From positions 45,468,856 through 45,532,855 of the forward strand of contig NC_060063.1 in the NCBI RefSeq assembly GCF_020283565.1: a stretch of DNA of 64,000 bases, in the 5' to 3' direction. The notes beneath the pieces are model-generated. The model was not told the DNA's origin. It searched no databases and worked only from the letters and a program-made list of their open reading frames with translations. Made by a program: the position numbers and the translations under genes. Below are positions 55,075 through 64,000 of the stretch, piece by piece. The stretch comes from Trifolium pratense (Eukaryota > Streptophyta > Magnoliopsida > Fabales > Fabaceae). The first letter of the stretch is position 1. The number at the start of each line of letters is the position of its first letter.

Positions 55075-55772
55075 GGTGGATTCTAGGATGAGGGCTCTAT
55101 CAAGTCCCTCATCGGTGTACCACTTAATTTCACCGTTGGATTAAATTAATCTACTTGATCTAATATTTCATCACCACATCAGATCCAGTTTCTTCCTCAT
55201 AGTGTTTGGCAGTTCTCTCACCGGAAGTTTTTGTGTTTTCTCTCTGTCAACCGCCCGCATATAATTTACTATAGGTTTAGAATTGAAATTTATTTTATCA
55301 TCGAAACATAGTCCAGAAAAATTGATCAGCAAAAAAGACATCAACCACCCATTTTGAAAATTAATTAAATCTTGCATTAAAGAAACGAAGAACAAAAAAA
55401 TTGATAGAACAATAACGGTGACAAGCTTCAGAAAGGTATACAATGAAATATGGATAACATTATTGATTATGCTTCACACTTAAAGCAATTGTAGTAAGTT
55501 GAGAAGCATCATTATTAAGAATATAAACTAGGAACTTCTTTTGTTTGACAGTTCTTTTAATTAAATACAGACAATGGAAGGAAAAAGAACAAAGAGAGGA
55601 AAAAAAGTGCAGGCCATGGAAAGAGATTGATCAGATCTACAAGGAAGAGAGAAAGAAATTGGATCTGGTGTGGTAATGAAATATTAGATCAAGTAGGTTA
55701 ATTTAATCCAACGGTGATATTAAGTGGTACACCGGTGAGGGACTTGATAGAGCCCTCACCTTAGAATCCACC
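55075..55772. mobile_element. Mutator-type foldback element, 698 bp
   Basis: TIRs of about 120 bp: left GGTGGATTCTAGGATGAGGG, right CCCTCACCTTAGAATCCACC. Perfect 9-bp flanking repeats ACTTTTTCT at 55066-55074 and 55773-55781. The interior of ~450 bp is AT-rich with no coding capacity. 9-bp TSD and long TIR indicate Mutator. Confidence 0.9.
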
Positions 55773-55781
55773 ACTTTTTCT

Positions 55782-56659
55782 ATCAACTTCATCAATATTC
55801 TTTAACTTATTTTTCATGAATAAAATACAAAGAATTTTCATGAATAAAATACAAAAAATATAGGTGTGTGTGTACTAAGGCAAAATGTAGGACATGTTAC
55901 CATGCAGCATGGGAAATGGGACACCAATTCCTCCGCATAGTGACAAGCGGCAGAGTTAAGGGATCATAACTCATAAGCATGAACGTGCCTCTCTATTCCT
56001 CCAAGACATTATTTCCTTCTTTCTAGAGATCACTCTTTGTTTCCATTTTTCATCTCTGAAAAGAGTGATCCGATCATTTCGCTACATATCATATTCATAG
56101 GATACTGTAGTAGGGTGTTGAAAACGTGTATGAAAAGTTCTTAGCCATCGAGGGTTCGGCCAGAAGTTAAGTAAAGTTTTGTTCCAATCAAGATCCGAAT
56201 TCGAATTTTTCTAGATGATTCGTCCTTAACTGAAAACCACTATTAAACACTTGAGTTCAACCATAGTGTTGAAAAGTTTTGGTGTCTAGTACCGCGTCAA
56301 CACTCAACATACAATTTCGAAAAACAATGCAAGGCATGAAGGTTGGAAAAACAATACCAATTAAGGACGGCGGGTAGTATATAATATAACAAAACCCAAC
56401 TAGACTGTAAGTTGTTCCCTAAAGGAATAAGCATTTATGGAATAAATTATTCTAGACTGAAATTTGATATCCTGTTTTCAAACAGATGCCTAAATTTGAC
56501 TAATGCTGCATCAATTGAAGAAACTTCAAAGTTATGGATTCAAAACTAAAACATGGTCTCCAAAGCAAGTTAACCTTTTGAGGCACAATCTAGGCATTTG
56601 AAAGTTTTAGTAGTAAGAAGACCACATCTTTAAGAACACAACAAACATTAGAAAGTACC
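55782..56659. other. Intergenic downstream of uL30 gene
   Basis: No gene. The part next to 56660 is the presumed 3'UTR of the uL30 gene. Confidence 0.45.
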
Positions 56660-57073
56660 CTAAGCAGAAGCAGGTTGGTGGTTTATGGCCAATGGAGGAC
56701 GAACAGCTCGGTGGGCTTCCTCCTTCTCTTTGCGAGCCTTGTACATCTCCTCTGTCTCAACAACAACTAACCTCTTGACCTATATCAAATACAAAGTTTA
56801 CCAATCTTAGTATACATGATGGAGATAGGTCATTTCAAGATGGATTTGATAAAAAAAAAAACTTGTGTTAAAAACCTGTTGGATCATTCCCCTAACAGTG
56901 GGTGTGTTCCATCGCATGACAGTTCGGTTGCATTTGCCAAGGCGTAGTGCTTCCAAAGTCTTCCTATGTTGCTTCCTGGTCCCGGGAATTCCCCTCACAA
57001 GAGTTATATAGAGATTGGGGCTATAAGCAATTGGGACACAGGCTTTATATGCCTTGAACGCATTCATACTCAT
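56660..57073 (-). CDS. Mitochondrial-type ribosomal protein uL30 (L30)
   Basis: Two coding exons, 57073-56876 and 56779-56660, joined by a 96-bp GT-AG intron, give 105 aa. Exon 1 has the L30 fold signature: AFKAYKACVPIAYSPNLYIT, LVRGIPGTRKQHRKTLEALR and NTPTVRGMIQQV. Exon 2 is KRLVVVETEEMYKARKEKE plus a short basic tail. Bacterial-type L30 is ~60 aa; plant organellar homologues are about 105-110 aa, matching this. An acceptor (GTAG) lies two bases before the ATG, so a non-coding first exon is likely; a candidate with a good donor is at about 61320-61028. It binds 23S-type rRNA in the large subunit. No cleavable presequence is obvious, as is usual for this small family. Confidence 0.88.
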
Positions 57074-58315
57074 GCCTACAGCTTGAAGTCAGAACAGCAA
57101 TAACAACAAATCAAGTTAATACAGTTTATTTTTTCCTAACTAGATAGCAGCTGTATTTGCATGTATGTATAATAATAGATAAAGATAAATTTAAATAAAT
57201 TGGAAGGCAATCATTTAGAGATTCAGTCATTCCTGGTTCAGTTAATTGAACCAAAATAAACAGCTCCATTTTATTTTCGGTTTTCACAAACTGAACTATT
57301 GTCATCCACTCATCCCCTCACTAACTAGTATTGGGTTTCGTGAATTGATTTAGATTCTAAAACTGGTTTAAAACAAGTACTTTGTCTAAACTATTTACAC
57401 CAACTATCCATAACGTTTCAAATACATGCTAGCAATGACACCAAACATCATGGTTGTCCATCCTCTCCATGAGTCACTTGGATAATATCAATTCTAAATC
57501 ATTCTAAATAATAATGACTTCCTGGTAAATAATAAGCTCAACCATATTTATATACACACTGAAAAATAATTGTTATGAAGCATGAATCAGGAAGCACACA
57601 TGAGAACTAGCAATCATTTGATGTTATGTTAAACTGTCCTCCATACTAAATAGCCAACAGATTCAGACCTGCCTCCCAAAATATGCTTGACTAAAGTTCT
57701 ATCCAATTTAAGCATATGTTGCAAGAAGTTCCTGAGTAATGAACTAAGAATGGACAACAGAAGAATAATCCACTCGCTGAAGTTTTAATCATCATGAAAA
57801 CAAAAGCGACCTTTATACAATGAAGCTAATGTCATTAAATTACTAGTTTAAACTATTATGTAATGCTTGTCAAAAAAAAAAAAAAAACTATTATGTAATG
57901 TCCCCCTGGTTCTAATATCTGTTAACAACATCCTTCCTTTCCCTTTTGCATAGCGGAAATTAAATTCTCAAATAATTGATTATATCATTTAAAACCAAAG
58001 TCTATAACATCAGAAAATTGACATGTCCCTGGGATATTTATATTAGCAATCTTAGATTATTACGCCAGTTAAGGAGAATAGATTGAGTTGAGAATTTGGA
58101 TTAACTCAATATTAAGATCTCTACACTTGTTTAAGATTAAATATATGAATGGTTGTTTTGCACGAGTTCTTAATTTAGTGTTAATTGTTATAGCCTCTGG
58201 ATTAAGAATCCATAAGAAATGGAGGCATTCAATCAGCAATCCTGTTACTATATGCAAACCACTACTTCGCCGTGCCAATCGGGAGAGTCGGTCAGCAATA
58301 GAGGTATGTATGTTG
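57005..58315. repeat. Tandem segmental duplication, copy A
   Basis: The sequence from within uL30 exon 1 upstream to about 58315 is repeated at 58458-60315. Shared landmarks: AGTCAGAACAGCAATAACAA, ACCAAAATAAAC, GGAAGCACACATGAGAACTA, ATGAATGGTTGTTTTGCACG. It is inside the presumed 5'UTR intron of the uL30 gene. Confidence 0.88.
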
Positions 58316-58458
58316 TAAGAAGAGTATGGTGCATAACGGTAGAAAACTTAATTTCAAGCCATTATGAAAAATAATTAAATGAAGAGAGCTAGGTTTTTTT
58401 TTTTGGTACATTAACAGAGCTAAGTTTTATAACTGGGGAACATACAGAACTAAGTTTT

Positions 58459-58528
58459 ATATAGAGATTGGGGCTATAAGCAATTGGGAGACAGGCCTTA
58501 TATGCCTTGAACGCATTCATACACATGC
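58459..58528 (-). pseudogene. Truncated uL30 exon 1 copy
   Basis: On the minus strand the duplicate keeps the splice acceptor (GTAG), two ATGs and about 23 codons of exon 1 (MNAFKAYKACLPIAYSPNLY) and then ends at the duplication breakpoint, without the rest of exon 1. Differences from the real exon include Ser-to-Cys and Val-to-Leu. It lies between the proposed 5'UTR exon and the intact gene. Confidence 0.85.
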
Positions 58529-58671
58529 CTACAACTTGAAGTCAGAACAGCAATAACAACAAATCGAGTTAATACGGTTTTTTAATTTTTCTAACTAGAT
58601 AGAAATTGTATTTGCATGTATGTACAAGTACAATAACAGATAAAGATAAATTTAAATAAAATAAAATTGGA

Positions 58672-59062
58672 AGGTAGCTTTGTTTGCGAGTTTGGTGGAG
58701 AGAGTTTTGGAAAAAAAGGAGCAAGTGGAAAGAATAGAGGACTTTGGAAGGGGAAAGCTATAGGAGATTCATTTTTCTTCATAATACAAAATCCTCCTAA
58801 TTTTGAGGAACTCAAAATTGTATTGGAGGAGGTTTTTGGAGGGTTTATATGAATTCTTCAAATTTAATATATGTTGTTATAATATTCTCAAAATAAAAAA
58901 AAAAATATTAATCCAAAAATAATATTAATCAAAAGCATTCATTTATCCCTACAAAAACACTTCTTCAAAAAATGTGGACGATTTTTCTATTTTTCCCTCT
59001 ATTTTCCTCTCCCCAAAGCCCTCACGGCCTCACCTCCCCCTCCAAACTCGCAAACAAAGCCT
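58672..59062. mobile_element. Foldback MITE inside duplication copy B
   Basis: GCTTTGTTTGCGAGTTTGG (from about 58677) pairs with CCAAACTCGCAAACAAAGC near 59060. Copy A lacks it at the matching place (after AAATTGGAAGG). A clear TSD was not found. Confidence 0.78.
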
Positions 59063-60315
59063 AGAGATTGGGACGTGCCCGGTTCAATTAACTGAACCAA
59101 AATAAACTACTCCATTTTATGGCCCAGTTTTCGCAAACTGAACCATTTTCTTCTGCTCACACTAGTTTTGGGTTTTGTGAGCCGATTTAGAACTGAACCG
59201 GTATTTATATGTGAGCCTGTTTTGATTCTAAAACTGGTTTAAAACCAGTATTTTGCCTAAACTGTTTACACCAAATACCCATAACATTTCAAAATACATG
59301 CTAGCAATTTTTTGCAATACAATGACACTGAACATGACAGTTATGCTTTTCATAAGTCACCAGAAAATATCACGGTTAAAAGATCGTGATCATACTTTCC
59401 AAGCACAAAATAAAAAATAAACTTTTATACAGAACCAACTTTGTAAATATAAATTTTACTGCACCTACAAATGAAAAAAGATGTATCTAAAATAACATGG
59501 ATATTCATTCTAAATCCTAAGTTCCTAACAACTTCTTGAAAAATAATAAGTTCAACCTTAATTATATACGTACTGAAAGATAATTATTATGAAGCATGAC
59601 TTCGGAAGCACACATGAGAACTAGCATTCATTTGATGTTAAGTTAAACTTTCATCAATACTAAAGCCAACAGATTCAAACAAGCCTCATTGCCTCCCGAT
59701 ATATAGCACAACAAAACCAACTAAACAAAAGACGTTTGAATAAAATTATATCCAATTTAAACATATGTTGCAAGAAATTCCTGAGTGATGAACTAAGAAT
59801 AGACAGATCAGAAGAATAATGCATTCCTTGCTGAAGTTTTAATCAACAAAACGAGTTGTATACCATGAAGCCAATGTCATTATTTACTAGTGTAAACTAT
59901 CATGTAATATGCCCCCCTGCTTCTACTATCAGTTAAGTTTTTTCCTTTCCCTTTTACAAAGCTGAAATTAAATTCTCAAATATTGATTATATCGATTTTA
60001 TTATTTAAAAACCAAAATCTAGAACATCGGACAGTTGACAAGTCATTAAGGAGTATAGATTAAGTTGAGAATTTGGATGGACCAAGTTTACCTCAATATT
60101 GAGATTTCTACAATTACTTAAGATTAAATATATGAATGGTTGTTTTGCACGAGTTCTTAATTTAATTTATTTTTTATAGTATTTAGAGTAAGAATTCATG
60201 ACAACTGCAGCCATTCAATCAGCATTCACTGTTACTATATGCAAATGGAAAAGTGGAACACTGATCATCTAACTACTTCGTCATGCCAATTGCGAGAATT
60301 AATCAAAAATAGAGG

Positions 60316-61027
60316 TAACTACTACTCCCTCTGTAACAAAAATGTAATCTCATAGAGCGCTTAAAGAGGTAAAGATTGTCCTATGCAAGCATTCTTTCGT
60401 TCAAAATTAGAGGTATCAACTTCCTTTGTAAAGTTTACGCGAGTTGAATTCCAGGGGCTCGTCAAAGTTCGAGGGGAAGGGAAAGCCCCAAGACTCGGAG
60501 CACTTATAAAGGTAATTATATATTACACTACATCCATTATAATTGTATTTTTTCCAACAAAAATCGTATATTTATCTAAAAATATCTAGCATCACTCCAT
60601 TTCTGAACCCATATTTCTCTTAATATTTTTTGCCTAGGGTTCACATCGACAAAGGATTTTCACTAATTGATTATTCTAATTTGATATATTTTTATGCAAT
60701 ATGAAAACTTAGATTTCTAAATTCACGAATTCATTTCTATGCTGAGTTATTACAAGATGAACATTGATTTCTAATTTCTATGCGTATTTGAATTTTCTTC
60801 TTCTTCTTCTTCCCCATCCCTATATTCTACCGTTTCCTGTGTACCATACAGTGTTGAAATCAGTATGAACAATACACAACCATTTTGCGGTTCTGAGCAA
60901 CTGTGCGTTACCTTTTGTAACGTGGCGGCTATCGCCGCCGCAAATCACAGTGGAATCGCATCCTCGCGCGAGTTACAGTAGATAAGAAGGAAAATCCGAA
61001 AAAAATATTGAAAGAAAAGAGGGAAAC
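60316..61027. other. Intergenic or intronic, no gene recognised
   Basis: Starts with a Stowaway-like CTACTCCCTCTGTAAC word. 60880-60990 is a CpG-richer patch (GGCGGCTATCGCCGCCGC, itself a small inverted repeat). Probably within the uL30 5'UTR intron. Confidence 0.4.
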
Positions 61028-61330
61028 CTGGAGTTGTCACTGTTTATGGCGGCCTTTCTTCCTACGACGAGCAACACCGGCGGCGTTTTCCGGTCAAGTT
61101 ATGGTTTTTCCGGCTAGCTGAGATCAGTGCGACTCGAACTTGTCTATGATACAAGGGCAAAGCAGCTCATAAAACAATTAAGTAGGTATTTTTTTTTCAG
61201 CGAAAACCCAAAAAAAAACAACGAGAGAAAAACGAAAGAAAGACGGAAAATTGAAATCTTGTAGGAAACCCTACGAAATCGAGAGAGGAAAAATCGAACG
61301 GAAATTGGAATTAGGGTATGAAAAGGAAGT
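61028..61330 (-). promoter_or_regulatory. Candidate non-coding first exon and promoter of uL30 gene
   Basis: The minus strand ends in CAACTCCAG|GTTTCC, a fair donor, and begins in pyrimidine-rich leader DNA with GTAGGGTTTCC (a telo-box-like word common in plant ribosomal protein promoters) and CCCTAATTCC. Splicing to the acceptor at 57075 would remove ~3.95 kb. Inferred only; an unrelated transcript is possible. Confidence 0.4.
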
Positions 61331-62220
61331 ACCTTTTAAGGAATGATAAATGTAAACACAAATTAATCACATTTATACAAAAATAATTTTTTTTATTTAA
61401 AAAAAGCAAAGAAAGAATATGATTTAATCAATTAGTCAATGATCACAATAATGTAATAGGTCTTTAGAAATCGAGTGGTTTCTTGACAAAAATTAAAAAT
61501 AAGTACAGAAATTAAGTGATTCATACTTTGTTGCTTGCAAAATATTAGAATTTTAAACTTTTCTTTGACAAATTTAATTGGATTTGTTTTGATGAAAAAT
61601 AAATAAGAGTAACACATAGTTGGTGTTTACTATGAATGAGAGCATATCCTCTCATGTCCAAATTGGACTACGAGGGTGCAGTTTAATCCTCCACCATCCA
61701 TTTTTTTATTTGAATAAACAATAAACAACAAAAAAGAAATGGAAGGCTGAGATCCAACATGAAGGAATTTGGACATGAGAGAATCTCCTCTCTATTATGA
61801 ATATACAATTTCCTTTTCAATTAAGAGGATCTTTCAATGAGTTACATTGTAGTAAAGGGTGTGTACATCCCTTTCGTTACATGTGTAGTAAAATAACCTT
61901 TTGTATCATTAATTTTTGTTGTCAAAGATCTTGTGCAAAGTAACATCATTCATCCACACTTAAAACTCCATATAAAACTATGGTAAAAAACTACCAATGA
62001 AATAGTAAGTTGAAGGGAAGTTAAATTTTAAATAAAATACAAAAAAATTGAAAAAGGTATATTTTGAATAAAAAAAGGCTACACCAAAAGAAATGTTTTC
62101 CATTATTATTGTTATAGATTAATTTTTTTTTGACAAATATTATTATTATTATTCTTAATTAATGAATTGAATAATTTAAAATTTATTATTACAGTGTCTC
62201 TGTCAGGTGTGGTAAGTTTA
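61331..62220. other. Intergenic with small foldback
   Basis: AT-rich. 61635-61800 is an inverted repeat: ATCCTCTCATGTCCAAATT pairs with AATTTGGACATGAGAGAAT, with the outer words CTATGAATGAGAG/CTCTCTATTATGAA, a ~165-bp MITE. No gene. Confidence 0.55.
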
Positions 62221-62307
62221 GAGTACCATAGCACCTAATTAATTTTCTTCATATTCCATTTTCCACATCTTTTCTTTTCTTTTCTTTCCTCTCTCTCACC
62301 TCAGACG

Positions 62308-62439
62308 ATGAAGGAGAAGATGGAATGCACCGCCATCTCCGTCCGTTCAACAACCGCCTTCTTCACTACTCTCCTCATCCTCATCTCCTCCGTCCATTCC
62401 TTCTACCTTCCCGGCGTCGCTCCTCGCGATTTCCAAACC
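62308..62439 (+). CDS. TM9SF/nonaspanin family protein, exon 1 (partial gene)
   Basis: 44 codons from ATG 62308 to a donor ACC|GTATGT at 62440. They encode a signal peptide of about 31 residues with a hydrophobic core (FFTTLLILISSVHS) and the first mature residues FYLPGVAPRDFQT, the conserved N-terminus of plant transmembrane nine superfamily proteins of Golgi/endosome membranes. A second in-frame ATG is at 62320. The leader upstream is pyrimidine-rich with TTTTC repeats (62266-62290). The remaining exons are not in the window. The family match rests on the short FYLPGVAPRDF signature. Confidence 0.82.
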
Positions 62440-62767
62440 GTATGTTTTCCATTACCCCCCTCTCGATTTTCATTACATCTTCCAATTTCCATGCTATGTC
62501 GTTGATTCCTAAAATTGCTTGGATCTAGGGTTTTAGCTCTGATCTGTGACGATTCGTGTTCTCTCTTTTTTTATTGATACTCGATTTTATGATTATTGAT
62601 GAACTGATATATTGTGTTAATTATCTTGGACGAGTTAATTTGTGCTTAGTTTGAATAAGATAGATTTTGTATAATTGATTTGGTTATAATTGTGGATTGA
62701 TTTGTGTTTGGATGATTTTTCTTTTGTTACTCTGAAAGCAAGTTTGACACTTATCCTTAGTGTAAAT

Positions 62768-62922
62768 CTATGAAGCATGGCACTCCTTGAATTAGGCGTG
62801 TCACCGTCACATATGATTACATTGACTTATGTCGTTTTCTCAAATTATTTTTGACACTGGTGTCAACGTGTTAATGTATATATGTGTCGCATCTGTCTGG
62901 TGTCTATGTCCGTGCTTCATAG
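62768..62922. mobile_element. hAT MITE, 155 bp
   Basis: Ends CTATGAAGCATGG and CCGTGCTTCATAG are inverted. Perfect 8-bp flanking repeats GTGTAAAT at 62760-62767 and 62923-62930. The interior is rich in GTGTCACC/TGGTGTC words. It is the reference copy for the family also at 52295-52459 and about 63215-63376. Confidence 0.88.
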
Positions 62923-63214
62923 GTGTAAATTGATAAAGACAAAATCAATTACGATATAATGCAACATTTAACCAAGCAGACACTTAGCTATTATGTTGCT
63001 GTCTTAATTTGGAATTTTTTTTTTATGGAATGCTTAGTTCAACAGAAGGATACTTGGAGCAGGGACGAAACCAGAAAAAATATCGAGGGTGGCGAAAATA
63101 TAACACTTGATAAATAACATCAACCATAACTAATTTCTGCTATTTAATATTTTTAAACACAACACTATTTAAGAATCTTTTTTAAAAAGACAGAGCTATA
63201 TATTATAACCTATA

Positions 63215-63376
63215 AAACAATACGGATATCGGACCAGACACGGACACCGACATATTGACAACAAAAATAATTTGACTAAATAAAATAATTCAATGTAATC
63301 ATAAGTGTCGATGTTGTGTCGGTGTCGGACACCAGGACACGTCTGATCTAAAGAGTGCCCGTGTTTTTCTTAGATT
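63215..63376. mobile_element. Degenerate hAT MITE copy
   Basis: Contains CAGACACGGACACCGACA and GTGTCGGTGTCGGACACC in inverted arrangement and ends AGAGTGCCCGTGTTTTTC. Same interior vocabulary as 52295-52459; its left end is lost. Confidence 0.55.
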
Positions 63377-63419
63377 ATAACATTAAAATAACCATGCTTA
63401 GAAAACCTAGTAGAATGAA

Positions 63420-63750
63420 ATTAAAGTGTTTGGTAAATTTAGCTTTTGTAATCATAAAATGACATAAAAGTACATGGTTATTTTATGTGAGTGGGTAGTT
63501 ATTTTTGTGAGTGAGTAGTTTTTTATTAAAAAAAAAATAAAATAAATATAATAAGGTTAAAATTGGAATAAGAGGTAAAAAACTATAAGCTGCTATAAGT
63601 TCAAACGCTACTTGAAATAGCATATGAAAAAAAGGCTATAAGCTACTAATAAAAACTTGTTACCAAACACCTCTAATTTTATGAAACAAGCTTATAAGCT
63701 ACTATAATAAGCTATAAGCTAGTTTATTTGTGTTACCAAACACATCCTTG
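63420..63750. mobile_element. MITE with AGCTTATAAGCT words
   Basis: AAGTGTTTGGTAAATTTAGC at the left and TTACCAAACACATCC at the right are inverted. The interior GACATAAAAGTACATGG and GCTATAAGCTACTA match the family at 21481-22033. Confidence 0.7.
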
Positions 63751-63829
63751 TGTTTTTCTAAAAGAAACTAGACTACTTGGGAATAGGAATAGACATGGTA
63801 AACAAGTTTTGTTACTTATTTATTTTACT

Positions 63830-63915
63830 GGTTAGGTGGGATGACCGGAATTTGAACCCCGCCCTCCTGCATATATAAGCAATGTTCTGCCAACTGAGTT
63901 AAGCTCACGGGACTT
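63830..63915 (-). repeat. tRNA-related SINE copy
   Basis: The minus strand shows an A-box-like GAGCTTAACTCAGTTGGCAG and a B-box GGTTCAAATTCC about 38 bp apart. Same family as 29625-29757. Confidence 0.65.
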
Positions 63916-64000
63916 AGATTAAAATAGTTAACAAATATTATTATTTTATAAGTATACTAGTATATCTTTATGAAAGATTGAGTGGACCAAAAAGAAGGGT

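Larger units (their letters stand above)
58458..60315. repeat. Tandem segmental duplication, copy B
   Basis: Diverged copy of 57005-58315, enlarged by a ~390-bp foldback insert at 58672-59062 and smaller indels. Confidence 0.88.
62440..64000 (+). other. TM9SF intron 1 (incomplete)
   Basis: No further exon of the family was found before the window ends, so the intron exceeds 1.56 kb. It contains at least three MITEs and a SINE copy, listed separately. Confidence 0.6.

Noticed and set aside
60383..60589. 68-aa plus-strand ORF
   Set aside because: Lies next to Stowaway-like debris in the presumed uL30 intron; no recognisable domain.

Overview
This window is AT-rich plant nuclear DNA. Introns with GT-AG borders, plant gene families (RHD3, an organellar uL30 protein, a TM9SF/nonaspanin) and the mix of SINEs, Stowaway-like, hAT-like and Mutator-like miniature elements point to a papilionoid legume of the Medicago/Trifolium type. 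The genus is inferred, not proven. No rRNA, tRNA gene, CRISPR array or prokaryotic feature was seen.

Left and centre (1-43.2 kb) are almost entirely transposable elements. A Ty3/gypsy element (1563-7776, minus strand, TSD TCATT) carries a broken polyprotein. Next is a Mutator-like element (7945-18186) with TIRs of about 430 bp, a near-perfect 9-bp TSD and a FAR1/MULE transposase. A Ty1/copia element (8404-13401, minus strand, TSD AATAA) has inserted into it, landing in a 461-bp tandem array that starts inside the left TIR. From 18.2 to 29.8 kb lies non-coding DNA full of foldback/MITE copies; several have target-site duplications that assign a superfamily. One hAT-type element has its own empty site preserved in a nearby duplicated segment. 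From 29.8 to 40.9 kb is an 11.1-kb Tat-lineage gypsy element (TSD GTTTC) with gag-protease, pol with a second RNase H, and a spliced antisense ORF near the 3' LTR. At 41.5-43.2 kb is a small copia derivative that kept only LTRs, PBS, part of RT, RNase H and PPT.

Right (44.7-64 kb) is the gene-bearing part. RHD3/SEY1-type atlastin GTPase is on the minus strand in 23 coding exons (53005 to 44714), predicted 815 aa; it shapes tubular ER by membrane fusion. A 105-aa mitochondrial-type uL30 ribosomal protein is on the minus strand (57073-56660). Its first coding exon and upstream DNA were tandemly duplicated, leaving a truncated pseudo-exon at 58.5 kb. The first exon of a TM9SF/nonaspanin gene is on the plus strand (62308-62439); its intron 1 runs off the window and holds hAT MITEs and a SINE.

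The three cellular genes share no operon-like relation. All splice models come from reading splice sites and phase by eye.
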